Shown: positions 36,464 through 46,621, counted from the stretch's first letter. The stretch is DNA of 64,000 nucleotides from Thiotrichales bacterium (GCA_011389995.1 JAABTG010000001.1:1-64000), one strand, 5' to 3'. Numbers and translations: made by a program. Notes: generated by a model not told the origin, from the sequence alone.

Positions 36464-38448
36464 CCCCGTGCACCCTCCGGAACCCCCGGTGCCGCGTCGG
36501 GCGCCGTGCCGGCATGCCGCGTCGCCGGCACCCGGTGGGCCAGGCGATAGCGCCTGTCGAAGGAGGCCGTCAGGCCACCGAGGCCCATCATCAGGCAGCC
36601 GAACCAGATCCATTGCACGAAGGGCTTGTGGTAGACGCGCAACGCCCAGGCACCGCTGCCCACCGGCTCACCCAGGGCCACATAGAGGTCCCGGGTCACA
36701 CCCGCGTCGATGGCGGCCTCCGTCATGGGATTCTGCTGGGAGGCGTAGTAGCGCTTCTCGGGATAGAGGGTGGTGACGCGCTCGCCGTCCCTGTAGACAT
36801 GCATGGTGCCCCGGGTCGCGCGGTAATTCGCCCCCTGATGGGGTGCCACACCCTCGAACTGGAAGCGGTAATCCCGAACGTCGATGCTGTCGCCTGGGGC
36901 CATGCGCACGTCCCGTTCGATATCGTACGCCGATACGAGAGTCACCCCCACCACGAACACCGCCATGCCCATGTGGGCGATGGTCATGCCGCTGAAGCCG
37001 AAGGACAGGCCGCGTGCGCCCTTACCCCGCATCTGGTGACCGACGCCCCACAGCGCGGTGGCCACTATCCAGAAGGCCATGAAGAGCCCCAGCCACACCA
37101 TGATGTCCGACAGGTTGCCCAGCAACCCCAGCGCAATGGAGGCGAGGACGACGGCCGCCGGCAGAGTGAAGCGACTGACCGCCGCGAGACGCGGCAGCCG
37201 GTCCTTCTTCCACCGCGCCAACGGCCCGAGGCCAATGAGGAATAGCAGGGGCAGCATGAGGGGCACGAAGACCGTATCGAAGTAGGGCGGCCCCACCGAA
37301 ATCTTGCCCAGCCCCAGGGCGTCGAGAAACAGCGGATAGAGGGTGCCGATGAGGACGCTGGCCGCGGCCACTGTGAGCAGGATGTTGTTCAGCAACAACA
37401 GGGTATCCTTGGACACCCACTCGAACTTGGCACTGGCACTGACGGACCCGGCGCGCAAGGCAAAAAGGATCAGGGAGGCGCCGATAACCACACACAGGAA
37501 TATCAGGATATACATCCCGCGCGCCGGATCGGTGGCGAAGGCGTGGACGGACACCAGCACCCCGGAGCGCACCAGGAAGGTCCCCAGAAGACTGAGGGAG
37601 AAGGCGAAGATGGAAAGCAAGACGGTCCAGCTGCGGAAGGTGCCGCGCTTCTCGGTGACGGCGAGGGAATGGATGAGGGCGGTGGCCACCAGCCACGGCA
37701 TGAACGAGGCATTCTCCACCGGATCCCAGAACCACCAGCCGCCCCAGCCGAGCTCGTAGTAGGCCCACCAGCTGCCGAGGGCGATACCGAAGGTCAGGAA
37801 CATCCAGGCCACGTTGGTCCAGGGCCGCGTCCACCGTACCCATGCGGAATCCAGCCGGCCCTCCAGCAGGGCCGCGATGGCGAACGCGAAGGGCACCACC
37901 AGGCCCACATAACCGAGGTAGAGCATGGGCGGATGGATGGCGAGGCCGGGATCCTGGAGCAGGGGGTTCAGTTCCCGCCCCTGCATGGGCGCCGGGAACA
38001 GGCGGTCGAAGGGATTGGAGGTACCGAGGGTGAACAGCAGGAAACCCACCCCCACCAGGCCGATGATCGCCAGTACGCGGGCGGTGAAGACCTCCGGGAC
38101 GGAGCGGCTGAACAGGGTGATGGCGAGGCCCCATATCCCCAGCATCAGCACCCACAGCAGCAGCGAACCCTCATGGGCCCCCCACACGGCGGAGATCTTG
38201 TACATCAGGGGCTGGGCGGTGTTCGAGTTGCTGGCCACGTAGGCCACCGAGAAATCATCCACCAGGAAGGCGTAGGTCAGACAGATGAAGGAGATGGCCA
38301 GGAACAGTACCTGGGCGCGGGCGGCGGGCACCGCCACCCCGATCCATCCCGGACGGTCGAGCCATACTCCGAGCAGTGGCAGGGTACCCTGAACGATGGC
38401 GATGGACAGGGCGATGATGAGGGCGAAATGTCCGAGTTCAGGGATCAT
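36460..38448 (-). CDS. ccmF: Heme lyase CcmF
   Basis: 662 residues with about 15 membrane helices. CcmF takes heme from holo-CcmE and attaches it to apocytochrome c. The WWD heme-handling motif is [20 protein letters not shown]. It starts at ATG 38448, overlapping the ccmE stop by four bases, and its own stop overlaps ccmG. The soluble periplasmic loop (about residues 500-600, with [18 protein letters not shown]) precedes the last helix. Length and topology match E. coli CcmF. Confidence 0.96.
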   Translation of the reverse strand: MIPELGHFALIIALSIAIVQGTLPLLGVWLDRPGWIGVAVPAARAQVLFLAISFICLTYAFLVDDFSVAYVASNSNTAQPLMYKISAVWGAHEGSLLLWVLMLGIWGLAITLFSRSVPEVFTARVLAIIGLVGVGFLLFTLGTSNPFDRLFPAPMQGRELNPLLQDPGLAIHPPMLYLGYVGLVVPFAFAIAALLEGRLDSAWVRWTRPWTNVAWMFLTFGIALGSWWAYYELGWGGWWFWDPVENASFMPWLVATALIHSLAVTEKRGTFRSWTVLLSIFAFSLSLLGTFLVRSGVLVSVHAFATDPARGMYILIFLCVVIGASLILFALRAGSVSASAKFEWVSKDTLLLLNNILLTVAAASVLIGTLYPLFLDALGLGKISVGPPYFDTVFVPLMLPLLFLIGLGPLARWKKDRLPRLAAVSRFTLPAAVVLASIALGLLGNLSDIMVWLGLFMAFWIVATALWGVGHQMRGKGARGLSFGFSGMTIAHMGMAVFVVGVTLVSAYDIERDVRMAPGDSIDVRDYRFQFEGVAPHQGANYRATRGTMHVYRDGERVTTLYPEKRYYASQQNPMTEAAIDAGVTRDLYVALGEPVGSGAWALRVYHKPFVQWIWFGCLMMGLGGLTASFDRRYRLAHRVPATRHAGTAPDAAPGVPEGARG

Positions 38449-38915
38449 GTGCCTTGCCCCGGGTGGGAGAGAGGCATGCTGCCGGGGCTGGTGTCCACGG
38501 CCTTCAGGGCCTCGGCAACCTCGGGAGGCATATAGTTCTCATCATGCTTGGCCAGTACCTCGTCCGCCACGAACATGCCGCTGCCGTTCAGTCGACCGAG
38601 GGCGATGATCCCCTGCCCCTCGCGGAACAGGTCCGGCAGTATCCCCGTGTAGACGACCGGTATGTTATGGGCCGTATCGGTCACCTTGAATTCCACCTCC
38701 AGGGAGTCCTGACGGCGCTTGACGCTGCCGTTCTCCACCAGACCACCCAGCCGGAACACGTGATTGTCCGGGACCTCGCCTGCCGCCACCTGGGAGGGAC
38801 TGAAGAACAGATTGATGTTCTCATTGAGCGCCATGAGCATAAGTCCCACGGCCACGGCCACCAGGGTCACCAGGGCGCCCACCAGCGCCAGTCTCTGCTT
38901 TCTTTTCGGATTCAT
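38445..38915 (-). CDS. ccmE: Heme chaperone CcmE
   Basis: 156 residues. One membrane helix (about 9-30) and a periplasmic OB fold. The heme-binding histidine is His124 in [15 protein letters not shown], with the conserved Tyr128. [20 protein letters not shown] and [19 protein letters not shown] are family blocks. It carries heme from the CcmABCD complex to CcmF. It overlaps ccmC by ATGA on one side and ccmF by ATGA on the other; no separate ccmD gene lies between ccmC and ccmE. Confidence 0.96.
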   Translation of the reverse strand: MNPKRKQRLALVGALVTLVAVAVGLMLMALNENINLFFSPSQVAAGEVPDNHVFRLGGLVENGSVKRRQDSLEVEFKVTDTAHNIPVVYTGILPDLFREGQGIIALGRLNGSGMFVADEVLAKHDENYMPPEVAEALKAVDTSPGSMPLSHPGQGT

Positions 38916-40135
38916 GGGTCTGATTCCTCACGCCTCTGCCTGCGTAAAATGGCCGCTTTTCTCGTTGCCAGGCACCGATAGGGCGCCAGCACGTTGATTA
39001 ACAGGGTCACCATCGTTATCAGGTAGGCGACGATGACGTACCCGCTGTGATCGCGTACGTTCAGGGCGGCAACCGTACGGGCCTCAATGCGCCCTGTCTC
39101 CCCGGAGTAGACACCGTTTACCCGGGCACCCCAGTCGGCCCTGAACTGCTCCGGCAGGTTGCCGGGAAAGCGTACATCAACCGCCGCGCCTTCGCCTACC
39201 AGGCGGAAACGCTTGATGACACCCTGCTCCTCCACATCCTTCACCATCCCCTGGACGGTGACGGTTTCGTGTTCGACCCCCGCAACATTCGCCAGTTCAC
39301 CGGGACTGTAAACGGCTTCGCGCTCCGTGGACAGATGCAGCCATGCCGTGAATATGACTGCGATCAATGGAATGGTCCAGGCCAGGTACTGGGGACGGGT
39401 CTCGGGGGGATCACGGACCCAGGATGCCCGGCTCTCGTTCTCCAACACCATGCAGCGCCCCCGCACCAGCAGGGCGGTGGCGAACAGGAAGATGAACATG
39501 CCCATCATCATCAGCAACGCGGTGAGCATGGTGCCCTCGATGGAGGGTTGGGAAAACTTGCTGATGGTGGCGCCCTGATGGAGGGTGTTCCACCACTGCA
39601 CCGAGTAGTGGATGATGGGAATGTTGATGACCCCCACGAGGGCGAGCACCGCAGCGGCCCGCCCCGCATTCTGGCGGTTCTCGATGGCTGCCCGCAGGGC
39701 CATGTATCCGAGGTACAGGAACAACAGAATGAGTTCCGACGTGAGTCGCGCGTCCCATTGCCACCACGTCCCCCACGTGGGTTTGCCCCAGATTGAACCG
39801 GTCACCAGGGCCAGGAAGGTGAAGGAGGCCCCGATGGGCGCACTGGCGGCCGCCACCACATCCGCAAGCTTGATGCGCCACACCAGAAATATCAGGCTCG
39901 CCGCCGCCATGACCCCATAGACCATCATGGAATTGGAGGCCGCCGGCACGTGGATGAAGATTATCCGATAGCTCTCCCCCTGCTCGGAGTGGGTGGGCGC
40001 CAGCACCAGGCCGATGTAGAGGCCGACCACCAGCAACCCGAGGGCCACCGCGAGGGTCCACTGGGACAGCCAGCCGGCGATGCCGTAGTAGATGCGGGGT
40101 GAGGAGAAGCGGTGGAGAAAGAGAGGTATGCGCAT
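38912..40135 (-). CDS. ccmC: CcmC fused to a CcmE-like OB domain and a CcmD-like tail
   Basis: 407 residues against about 245 for ordinary CcmC. Residues 1-240 are a normal heme-handling CcmC: six membrane helices, His62 and His186 as axial-ligand candidates, and the WWD motif [19 protein letters not shown]. The rest is extra. A seventh helix (about 252-268) is followed by a soluble stretch (about 285-360: [46 protein letters not shown]) that lines up with the OB fold of CcmE but lacks the KHDENY heme site. A final segment, [19 protein letters not shown] with a basic [12 protein letters not shown] tail, looks like CcmD. The reading frame is continuous. It lies 12 bases after ccmB and overlaps ccmE. 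Confidence 0.85.
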   Translation of the reverse strand: MRIPLFLHRFSSPRIYYGIAGWLSQWTLAVALGLLVVGLYIGLVLAPTHSEQGESYRIIFIHVPAASNSMMVYGVMAAASLIFLVWRIKLADVVAAASAPIGASFTFLALVTGSIWGKPTWGTWWQWDARLTSELILLFLYLGYMALRAAIENRQNAGRAAAVLALVGVINIPIIHYSVQWWNTLHQGATISKFSQPSIEGTMLTALLMMMGMFIFLFATALLVRGRCMVLENESRASWVRDPPETRPQYLAWTIPLIAVIFTAWLHLSTEREAVYSPGELANVAGVEHETVTVQGMVKDVEEQGVIKRFRLVGEGAAVDVRFPGNLPEQFRADWGARVNGVYSGETGRIEARTVAALNVRDHSGYVIVAYLITMVTLLINVLAPYRCLATRKAAILRRQRREESDP

Positions 40136-40147
40136 AGGAAATTGATT

Positions 40148-40837
40148 TTAGCCGATGCTGACCCGAATGGCCGCAGCCGTTGCCAGGGGAGACAGGGCGA
40201 TGGACAGTACCAGCAACGCCCCCATGAGATAGAGATGACCCGTCACGTTGAGGCCGGCCGTGGCATCGTTGACCGCCAGGGCGCCGAAGATGAGCACGGG
40301 CACATAGAGGGGCAGCACCAGCAGGGACAGCAGCACGCCCCCTCGCTTCAGACCTACCGTGAGTCCCGTGCCGATGGCCCCGACGAGACTCAGCACCGGC
40401 GTGCCCAGGGCCAGACTGAGCACCAACACCACCATGGCATTGTCCGGCAGATAGAGCAGCACCCCCAGCAGGGGTGCGACGATGAGCAGGGGCAGGCCGG
40501 TGATGAGCCAGTGAGCCAGCACCTTGGCCAGGACGATCACCGACAGGGGATGGTGGCTCAGGGCCATCTGTTCCAGGGAGCCGTCCTCGAAATCGGTGCG
40601 GAACATGGCATCCAGAGCAAGCATGGAGGCCAGCAGGGCGGCCACCCAGATGATCCCTGGCGCGATCTCCGCCAGGGTGGAAGGTGCCGGTCCGATGCCC
40701 AGGGGAAACAGGCTTACCACCATGACGAAGAACATCAGGGGGTTGGCAAGTTCACCGCGATGCCGGAATGCCAGGGTCAGGTCACGCATCAATACACTGA
40801 TGAAGACGTGGCCCAGACCGCCGTCCGCCTCCCTCAC
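40148..40837 (-). CDS. ccmB: Heme exporter membrane protein CcmB
   Basis: 229 residues with six membrane helices, the transmembrane subunit of the CcmAB ABC transporter that drives release of holo-CcmE from CcmC. The N-terminal FISVLMRDLTLAFRHRGELA and the conserved FRTDFEDGSLEQMALSHHPL block are typical. It overlaps ccmA by four bases and precedes ccmC by 12, so ccmA-B-C are tightly coupled. Confidence 0.95.
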   Translation of the reverse strand: MREADGGLGHVFISVLMRDLTLAFRHRGELANPLMFFVMVVSLFPLGIGPAPSTLAEIAPGIIWVAALLASMLALDAMFRTDFEDGSLEQMALSHHPLSVIVLAKVLAHWLITGLPLLIVAPLLGVLLYLPDNAMVVLVLSLALGTPVLSLVGAIGTGLTVGLKRGGVLLSLLVLPLYVPVLIFGALAVNDATAGLNVTGHLYLMGALLVLSIALSPLATAAAIRVSIG

Positions 40838-41496
40838 GGACCGGGCACCTCGGCACTGAGGTCGATGACCTTGACCGTGCAGCCATCGAGGCGGGTGGTG
40901 TGGTGCGTCGTGAGGATCACGATCCCCCCTGCTTGCACATGTTCCAGGAAGATGTCCTCGACATCGGCTATGCCCTTGCGATCGAGCGCGGTGAACGGCT
41001 CATCGAGCACCCATAGCAGGGCGTCGCTGACCAGCAGGCGGGCCAGCCCGACCCGTCGGTTCTGGCCCGCCGACAGCATGCGACAGGGTACGTCCTCGAA
41101 GCCGCGCAAGGACAGGCGTCCCAATACTGCGCCGAGGTCGACGTCGCGGCGCGGATTGGTGAGGGCCTGGGCGAAACGCAGGTTCTCCAGGGGTGTCAGT
41201 TCGGCCTTGACCCCGGCGTGGTGGCCCAGGTAATTGATTTGGCCGAGATAGTCGGTGCGCACCCGTTCCACCGGCTGGTCCCGCCAATAGATACCGCCAC
41301 TGCTGGCCAGGGCAAGCCCGCAGACGATGCGCAGGAGGCTGGTCTTGCCACTGCCATTGCGGCCCTCGACCTGCAGGATCTCCCGGGCGGCGAGCTGAAA
41401 GTTCAAGTCGGAGAAGAGCAGCCGGTCGTCCCGTTCGCAAGCGAGATCACGGGCTGCGATCAGCACTTCGGGGCCTTCTTGTCCGTGGGCATTCAT
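40834..41496 (-). CDS. ccmA: Heme exporter ATPase CcmA
   Basis: 220 residues from ATG 41496, with AGGG just upstream; the open frame continues back to 42141 inside yceD but that part is antisense shadow. ABC ATPase with Walker A GRNGSGKTS, Q-loop QINYLGHHAGVKAELT, signature LSAGQNRRVGLARLL and Walker B LLWVLDEPFTALD. Partner of CcmB; hydrolysis releases heme-loaded CcmE. First gene of the ccm-pyc-maf run. Confidence 0.95.
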   Translation of the reverse strand: MNAHGQEGPEVLIAARDLACERDDRLLFSDLNFQLAAREILQVEGRNGSGKTSLLRIVCGLALASSGGIYWRDQPVERVRTDYLGQINYLGHHAGVKAELTPLENLRFAQALTNPRRDVDLGAVLGRLSLRGFEDVPCRMLSAGQNRRVGLARLLVSDALLWVLDEPFTALDRKGIADVEDIFLEHVQAGGIVILTTHHTTRLDGCTVKVIDLSAEVPGP

Positions 41497-41556
41497 CCCT
41501 ATCTGCAGTTTCTCGCAATGACGACTCGGCGGGCGGCATCCTATTGAAGCGTCGGG

Positions 41557-41585
41557 AGTATGAATAGTTTTTGACGGTTCGCCAA
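41557..41585 (-). promoter_or_regulatory. Candidate promoter for the ccm operon
   Basis: On the minus strand TTGGCG (41585-41580) and CATACT (41562-41557) are separated by 17 bases. Each matches the sigma-70 consensus at four of six positions. It lies about 60 bases before the ccmA start, in the right place for a ccm promoter, but the match is moderate. Confidence 0.35.
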
Positions 41586-41697
41586 GGGGATGTCCTCGAA
41601 CCCCACCGTGGGGCTGGCGCGGCAGTGGCCTCGCCACCTGCGCCAGCCGCGCCCATTGCGGGGGGCGGCCGGCCCCTTGGGCCGACGCGATTTTCTT

Positions 41698-41727
41698 TTG
41701 ACTAAACCGGAGCCACTTTTGTACTAT
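41698..41727 (+). promoter_or_regulatory. Candidate promoter for yceD-rpmF-plsX-fab
   Basis: TTGACT (41698-41703) and TACTAT (41722-41727) are separated by 18 bases; five and four matches to the sigma-70 hexamers. Transcription would start around 41734, so ATG 41737 would be nearly leaderless and ATG 41749 would have a 15-base leader. E. coli has its rpmF operon promoter at the equivalent place. Confidence 0.5.
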
Positions 41728-41736
41728 TACTCGTTT

Positions 41737-42249
41737 ATGTCGAGCCGCATGAAAGAACTGGTAGACCCGTTTCAACTCGTTGAAAGGCAGGCGGTTATCG
41801 AGGATGTCTATGCCGTTTCTGACCTTGAGCGGGTGAGGGCCGCGGTGTTCGACACCGGGGGGGAATTCAAGGTGCGGCTCGCATTCCATCGTGACGCCGC
41901 GCGGCATGGCGTGATCGTCGGCCACCTCACGGGCACGGTGACGCTGCAATGTCAGCGCTGCCTGGAGGCCATGGCCCTCGACCTGGACATCCGGCCACAG
42001 CTGGGTCTTTGCACCTCGGAGGCGGAAGCGGAGCGGCTTCCGGACGAGCTGGAGCCCCTGATAGTGGGAGACGCCCCGTTGAACATACGTGAGGTGGTGG
42101 AGGACGAAATACTGCTCGCCCTCCCCATCGTGGCCCGCCATGCCCGGGCGTGTGGGCAGGTGGCGGCAGCGGACCCGGAAGGCCCGGCGGATGAAGATAC
42201 GCGACGACCGTTTCGCGACCTCAGGAAGATGCTGGACGAGGGTGAGTGA
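41737..42249 (+). CDS. yceD: DUF177 protein YceD (23S rRNA accumulation protein)
   Basis: 170 residues from ATG 41737; an in-frame ATG at 41749 (MKELVDPFQLVERQAVIEDV) is an equally good start. The paired cysteines VTLQCQRCLEAM and the acidic ELEPLIVGDAPLNIREVVED block followed by EILLALPIVARH are the DUF177 hallmarks. The family accompanies rpmF in most bacteria and is needed for normal 23S rRNA levels in E. coli and plants. The reading frame extends upstream to 41590, but that part overlaps the promoter and is not coding. Confidence 0.9.
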   Translation: MSSRMKELVDPFQLVERQAVIEDVYAVSDLERVRAAVFDTGGEFKVRLAFHRDAARHGVIVGHLTGTVTLQCQRCLEAMALDLDIRPQLGLCTSEAEAERLPDELEPLIVGDAPLNIREVVEDEILLALPIVARHARACGQVAAADPEGPADEDTRRPFRDLRKMLDEGE

Positions 42250-42522
42250 CGCCGCGTCCCAATGAAGGCGGTCATGGGCGCATTCGGTGCGCTCCGCGGA
42301 GGCCGGGGTGCCGGCCCGCCATGCCCTTTGGGGTCATGGCCTTCGGCACCGTGCCCCCAGGAGGCATGGTTTGCGGCATATGTGCCAGCGTGTAATGTAC
42401 GCCGCAAAAAGACGAACCCCGCCGGCAGGTGCGTCGGCGCTACATGGCGCGTTGAGTTGGTGGATACGGGGAAGCCGCATCCGGTTCCCCATGTATGAAG
42501 TTACCTTGGAGAAACTCTAGCA

Positions 42523-42702
42523 ATGGCTGTTCAGAAAAATCGCAAGACACCTTCCAAACGCGGCATGCGCCGCGCCCACGACAAGTTGTCGAGTCCGGCG
42601 CTGTCGACGGACCAGACCACCGGCGAAGTCCATCTGCGTCATCACATCACGCCCGATGGCTATTACCGCGGTCGCAAGGTGTACACCTCCACGGAAGAAT
42701 AA
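42523..42702 (+). CDS. rpmF: 50S ribosomal protein L32
   Basis: 59 residues. [20 protein letters not shown] begins the protein and [14 protein letters not shown] ends it; this is the zinc-free L32 without the four cysteines. GGAG (about 42508-42511) lies upstream of ATG 42523. It is located 273 bases after yceD, longer than usual; that gap contains a GGGGAA/TTCCCC hairpin near 42468-42490 but no gene. plsX follows within four bases. Confidence 0.96.
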   Translation: MAVQKNRKTPSKRGMRRAHDKLSSPALSTDQTTGEVHLRHHITPDGYYRGRKVYTSTEE

Positions 42703-42705
42703 GGT

Positions 42706-43731
42706 TTGGAATCCTTTGCCATCGCCCTCGACGCCATGGGGGGCGATCATGGCCCCGAGGTGGTGGTGCCTGCCGCTATCGACGCCCTCAAGCGATACCC
42801 CAGCCTGCGGCTGGTGCTGGTGGGTAACGAGGAGAGCCTGGAGCGTCTGGTGGCCTCGGCGGATCACAGGGTGCGGGAGCGGCTGAGCATTCGGCATACC
42901 AGCCAGATGGTGGGCATGGATGAGTCACCGGCGGTGGCCCTGCGCGGCAAGCGTGACTCGTCCATGCGGGTGGCCATAGACCTGGTCAAGCAGGGTACCG
43001 CCGCGGCTTGTGTCAGTGCCGGCAACACCGGCGCCCTGATGGCCATGGCGAAGTTCGTGCTGCATACCCTGCCGGGCATCGACAGACCCGCCATCGCCAC
43101 CGCTCTGCCCACCATCCAGGGACACGTGCATGTGCTCGATTTGGGCGCCAACGTGGATGTCACGCCGGCTCAGCTGGTGCAATTCGCCGTCATGGGCTCG
43201 GAGCTAGCAAGCGCGGTAGACCACAAGGCCGCGCCCCGGGTCGCACTGCTCAACATCGGTGCGGAAGCCATCAAGGGCAACGAGATCGTCAAACAGGCCT
43301 CTGCCCTGCTGACGGATACCGAACTCAACTACATCGGCTACGTGGAAGGAGATGGGGTGTTCATGGGCGAGGCGGATGTGGTGGTGTGCGACGGCTTCGT
43401 GGGCAATGTGTCTCTCAAGACCACGGAAGGCGTGGCCAAGATGATTGGCCACTACCTGAAGCTCGAATTCGGCCGCAACCTCGCCACGCGCATCGCGGGC
43501 CTGGTGGCCCTGCCCGTGTTGCGGTCCCTCAAGCTCCGCCTCGATCCCCGCCGCTACAACGGCGCCAGCCTGGTGGGTCTTCAGGGAATCGTCATCAAGA
43601 GCCACGGCGGTGCCGACGGGCTCGCCTTCACTCACGCCATCGACGAGGCCGTGAAGGAAGTCGCCAACGACGTGCCGAGCCGCATCAGGAATCATCTCCA
43701 GCAGCGTCTGCAGGCCAAGGTCGCGTCGTGA
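42706..43731 (+). CDS. plsX: Phosphate acyltransferase PlsX
   Basis: 341 residues. Converts acyl-ACP to acyl-phosphate for phospholipid synthesis. The N-terminal [20 protein letters not shown] block requires initiation at TTG 42706, because the first ATG (42736) would cut into it. Other family segments are [26 protein letters not shown] and [19 protein letters not shown]. It starts four bases after rpmF and overlaps fabH by GTGA. Confidence 0.95.
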   Translation: MESFAIALDAMGGDHGPEVVVPAAIDALKRYPSLRLVLVGNEESLERLVASADHRVRERLSIRHTSQMVGMDESPAVALRGKRDSSMRVAIDLVKQGTAAACVSAGNTGALMAMAKFVLHTLPGIDRPAIATALPTIQGHVHVLDLGANVDVTPAQLVQFAVMGSELASAVDHKAAPRVALLNIGAEAIKGNEIVKQASALLTDTELNYIGYVEGDGVFMGEADVVVCDGFVGNVSLKTTEGVAKMIGHYLKLEFGRNLATRIAGLVALPVLRSLKLRLDPRRYNGASLVGLQGIVIKSHGGADGLAFTHAIDEAVKEVANDVPSRIRNHLQQRLQAKVAS

Positions 43732-44696
43732 CCTACTCCCGCATCACCGGCACCGGCAGTTATCTGCCAGACAAGGTGCTGACGAATGCCGACCTCGAGA
43801 AGATGGTCGACACCAGCGACACCTGGATCGTGGAGCGCACGGGGATCCGTGAGCGCCGTATCGCCCGCGACGGCGAGACCACCTGCGATCTGGCCGAGAA
43901 GGCGGCACGCCGGGCCCTGGAGCATAGCGGACTCGGCTTGGAGGCGGTGGAACTCATCGTCGTCGCCACCACCACGGCGGACAAGGTATTTCCCAGCACG
44001 GCCTGCCTGCTGCAGGGCAGGCTGGGCATCAGCGGCTGCCCCGCCTTCGACGTGCAGGCGGTGTGCACGGGATTCATATATGCCCTGTCGGTGGCGGACC
44101 AGTTCATCCGTTCCGGCCACGTCAGAAACGCCCTGGTGGTGGGGGCGGAGACCATGTCGCGGATCATCGACTGGACGGATCGTGGCACCTGCGTCCTGTT
44201 CGCCGATGGTGCCGGGGCGGTGGTGCTGGAGGCGAGTGACGAGCCCGGTATCATGTCCACCCATATCCACGCGGATGGCGCCTACGAACACCTGCTGACG
44301 GTGGACGGCGGCATCTCCGAGGGTTACGACCAGACGGCCCAGGGTAAGGCCTATCTGCGTATGCAGGGCAACGAGGTCTTCCGGGTGGCGGTCAACACCC
44401 TGGGACGGATCGTGGACGAGACCCTGGAGGCCAACGGCCTCGACAAGAGCGACGTGGACTGGCTGGTGCCCCACCAGGCCAATATCCGCATCATTGCCGC
44501 CACGGCGCGCAAGCTGAAGATGTCCATGGACAACGTGGTGGTGACCGTGGACACCCATGGCAACACCTCCGGGGCCTCGGTTCCCCTGGCCCTGGATACG
44601 GCGGTTAAAGACGGTCGCATCAAGCGCGGCGAACTGCTGTTGCTGGAGGCCTTCGGCGGCGGCTTCACCTGGGGCTCGGCGCTCATCCGATTCTGA
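43728..44696 (+). CDS. fabH: 3-oxoacyl-ACP synthase III FabH
   Basis: 322 residues from GTG 43728, which overlaps the plsX stop; the frame continues upstream only as a shadow of plsX. FabH condenses acetyl-CoA with malonyl-ACP to start fatty-acid synthesis. The catalytic triad is Cys113 (VQAVCTGF), His249 ([10 protein letters not shown]) and Asn279 (THGNTSGAS). [14 protein letters not shown] at about 33-46 is the CoA-binding block. E. coli has 317 residues with Cys112, His244 and Asn274. Confidence 0.97.
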   Translation: MTYSRITGTGSYLPDKVLTNADLEKMVDTSDTWIVERTGIRERRIARDGETTCDLAEKAARRALEHSGLGLEAVELIVVATTTADKVFPSTACLLQGRLGISGCPAFDVQAVCTGFIYALSVADQFIRSGHVRNALVVGAETMSRIIDWTDRGTCVLFADGAGAVVLEASDEPGIMSTHIHADGAYEHLLTVDGGISEGYDQTAQGKAYLRMQGNEVFRVAVNTLGRIVDETLEANGLDKSDVDWLVPHQANIRIIAATARKLKMSMDNVVVTVDTHGNTSGASVPLALDTAVKDGRIKRGELLLLEAFGGGFTWGSALIRF

Positions 44697-44712
44697 AGAA
44701 CAGGCATCTTCC

Positions 44713-45645
44713 ATGACCATCGCATGTATTTTTCCCGGCCAGGGTTCCCAGTCCCTGAAGATGATGTCCGCTTTCGGCCATCATCAGGCGGCGGTCAGGG
44801 AGACCTTCGAGGAGGCCGGTGACGTCCTCGGCTTCGACCTGTGGCACCTGACCCAGGAGGGCCCCGAGGCGGAACTCAACCGCACGGACCGCACCCAGCC
44901 CCTGATGCTGACCGCCGGCGTCGCCGTATGGCGGTTATGGCAGGCGGCCGGCGGGCAGGCGCCCCGTTCCATGGCGGGCCACAGCCTCGGCGAGTACACG
45001 GCCCTGGTGTGCGCCGGTGCCCTCGACTTCGCCGCGGCCCTGAGCCTGGTGGCCGATCGGGGACGCTTCATGCAGGAGGCCGTGCCCGAGGGCAGGGGCG
45101 CCATGGCCGCCATTCTGGGCCTGGACGACGCCACGGTGGCGGCGGTGTGCGAAGGCGTGGCCGGCGACCAGGTGGTGGCGCCCGCGAACTACAACGCGCC
45201 GGGGCAGGTGGTGATAGCCGGGGATGCCGGGGCCGTCCATCGTGCCGTGGCGTCGGCCAAGGAACGCGGCGCGAAGCGCGCACTCACCCTGCCGGTTAGT
45301 GTCCCCTCCCACTGCAGCCTCATGAAACCGGCGGCCCAGAGGCTTTACTCACGTCTCGTGGAAGTCTCCATTGACCCGCCGGCCGTGCCGGTGGTGCACA
45401 ACGTGGACGTGAAGACCCATGAGATCCCCGAGGACATCAGGGGGGCCCTGGCGGCCCAGCTCCACCAGCCGGTGAGGTGGGTGGAGACCATACGCAGGCT
45501 CTACGGGGAGGGCATCGGGGTGGCGGTGGAATGCGGGCCGGGGAGGGTCCTGGCAGGCCTCAACAAGCGTATCGAGAGGGACATGCAGTGTCTGTCAATC
45601 CATGACGCCGAGAGCCTCGACGGTGCTCTGGCGGCCACCGGGTAG
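44713..45645 (+). CDS. fabD: Malonyl-CoA-ACP transacylase FabD
   Basis: 310 residues from ATG 44713. Transfers malonyl from CoA to ACP. FPGQGSQ lies at 7-13, the nucleophile Ser91 in AGHSLGEYTALV, and His200 in SVPSHCSLM. The C-terminal VECGPGRVLAGLNKRI is typical. It begins 16 bases after fabH. The 198-base gap before fabG holds short repeats but no gene. Confidence 0.96.
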   Translation: MTIACIFPGQGSQSLKMMSAFGHHQAAVRETFEEAGDVLGFDLWHLTQEGPEAELNRTDRTQPLMLTAGVAVWRLWQAAGGQAPRSMAGHSLGEYTALVCAGALDFAAALSLVADRGRFMQEAVPEGRGAMAAILGLDDATVAAVCEGVAGDQVVAPANYNAPGQVVIAGDAGAVHRAVASAKERGAKRALTLPVSVPSHCSLMKPAAQRLYSRLVEVSIDPPAVPVVHNVDVKTHEIPEDIRGALAAQLHQPVRWVETIRRLYGEGIGVAVECGPGRVLAGLNKRIERDMQCLSIHDAESLDGALAATG

Positions 45646-45649
45646 CCCC

Positions 45650-45677
45650 GGGAAATACTGCCAGGGGAAATACTGCC
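45650..45677 (+). repeat. Tandem duplication after fabD
   Basis: GGGAAATACTGCC occurs at 45650-45662 and again within 45664-45677. Further along, GGCCGGG and CCCGG/CCGGCC arms near 45722-45750 could form a GC-rich hairpin (around GTACATG), without a T-tract. No protein is encoded in the fabD-fabG gap. Confidence 0.7.
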
Positions 45678-45843
45678 GGGGCAGACGTCGATTCAACCGT
45701 CCATGATGAAATCAGCCACGCCGGGGCCGGGTACATGCCCGGACCCGGCCCACGCTTCTCAATCTGCCGGGTGATTGATGGGGCGGCCCATCCATGGACT
45801 GCACGGAAAATGCTTAACGTCAGCACTTTCTTAGGAGAGACAG

Positions 45844-46587
45844 GTGAGGCTTGAGAACGAGATAGCGATGGTGACGGGGGCGAGCCGGGGAATCGGCCGG
45901 GCGGTGGCGTTGGCCCTGGCGGGCGAGGGGGCCACCGTGTGTGGCACCGCCACCTCGAAAGCCGGGGCGGACGACATTACCCGGATGCTGGCGGAGCACC
46001 AGGCAGCGGGCGGGGGCTTTTGTCTCGATGTCACCGATGGCGACGCCGTCACCACCGTGCTGCGTGAGCTGGAATCCCGCTTCGGGGCACCCTCCATCCT
46101 GGTGAACAATGCCGGCATCACCCGCGACAATCTGATGCTGCGCATGAAGGAAGGCGAGTGGGACGATGTGTTGGGCACCAACCTGACGGGCGTCTACCGG
46201 GTCACCAAGGGGGTCATCAAGGGTATGATGAAAGCCCGCCATGGCCGCATCATCAGCATCTCTTCGGTGGTTGCAAGGCTTGGCAACGCCGGGCAAGTCA
46301 ATTACTGTGCCGCCAAATCCGGTGTCGAGGGCATGACGCGGGCGTTGGCGCGGGAACTCGCCCCCAGGGGCATTACGGTGAACGCCATCGCGCCGGGTTT
46401 CATCGAAACGGATATGACCCGGGAACTGTCTGCGGAGCACCGGGAGACCCTGAAGGGTCAGATCCCACTGGGCCGGCTGGGATCGGCGGAGGACGTGGCG
46501 GAAGCGGTGGTCTTCCTGGCTTCCCGGGCCGGGGCCTACATCACCGGCGAGACGCTCCACGTCAACGGCGGTATGTATATGTCTTGA
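45844..46587 (+). CDS. fabG: 3-oxoacyl-ACP reductase FabG
   Basis: 247 residues from GTG 45844, with AGGAGAGACAG directly upstream. NADPH-dependent reduction of 3-oxoacyl-ACP. The cofactor loop is VTGASRGIG (10-18), NNAG at 88-91, and the catalytic residues are Ser141, Tyr154 and Lys158 in SVVARLGNAGQVNYCAAKSG. The C-terminal GETLHVNGGMYMS is standard. E. coli FabG has 244 residues. Confidence 0.96.
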   Translation: MRLENEIAMVTGASRGIGRAVALALAGEGATVCGTATSKAGADDITRMLAEHQAAGGGFCLDVTDGDAVTTVLRELESRFGAPSILVNNAGITRDNLMLRMKEGEWDDVLGTNLTGVYRVTKGVIKGMMKARHGRIISISSVVARLGNAGQVNYCAAKSGVEGMTRALARELAPRGITVNAIAPGFIETDMTRELSAEHRETLKGQIPLGRLGSAEDVAEAVVFLASRAGAYITGETLHVNGGMYMS

Positions 46588-46599
46588 CAGAATTTGTTC

Positions 46600-46621
46600 G
46601 GCAACGGCGGTCGCCGTTGCC
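46600..46621 (+). other. Hairpin between fabG and acpP
   Basis: A perfect 10-bp stem, GGCAACGGCG (46600-46609) and CGCCGTTGCC (46612-46621), with a two-base spacer, followed by a G-run rather than T residues. It could stabilise the upstream fab mRNA 3' end or cause pausing, but it does not have the form of an intrinsic terminator. Confidence 0.6.

Noticed and set aside
42434-42500. Possible tRNA-like sequence before rpmF (GTTGAGTTGGTGGATACGGG)
   Set aside because: The region has a short GGGGAA/TTCCCC hairpin but no T-psi-C arm, no acceptor stem and no cloverleaf.
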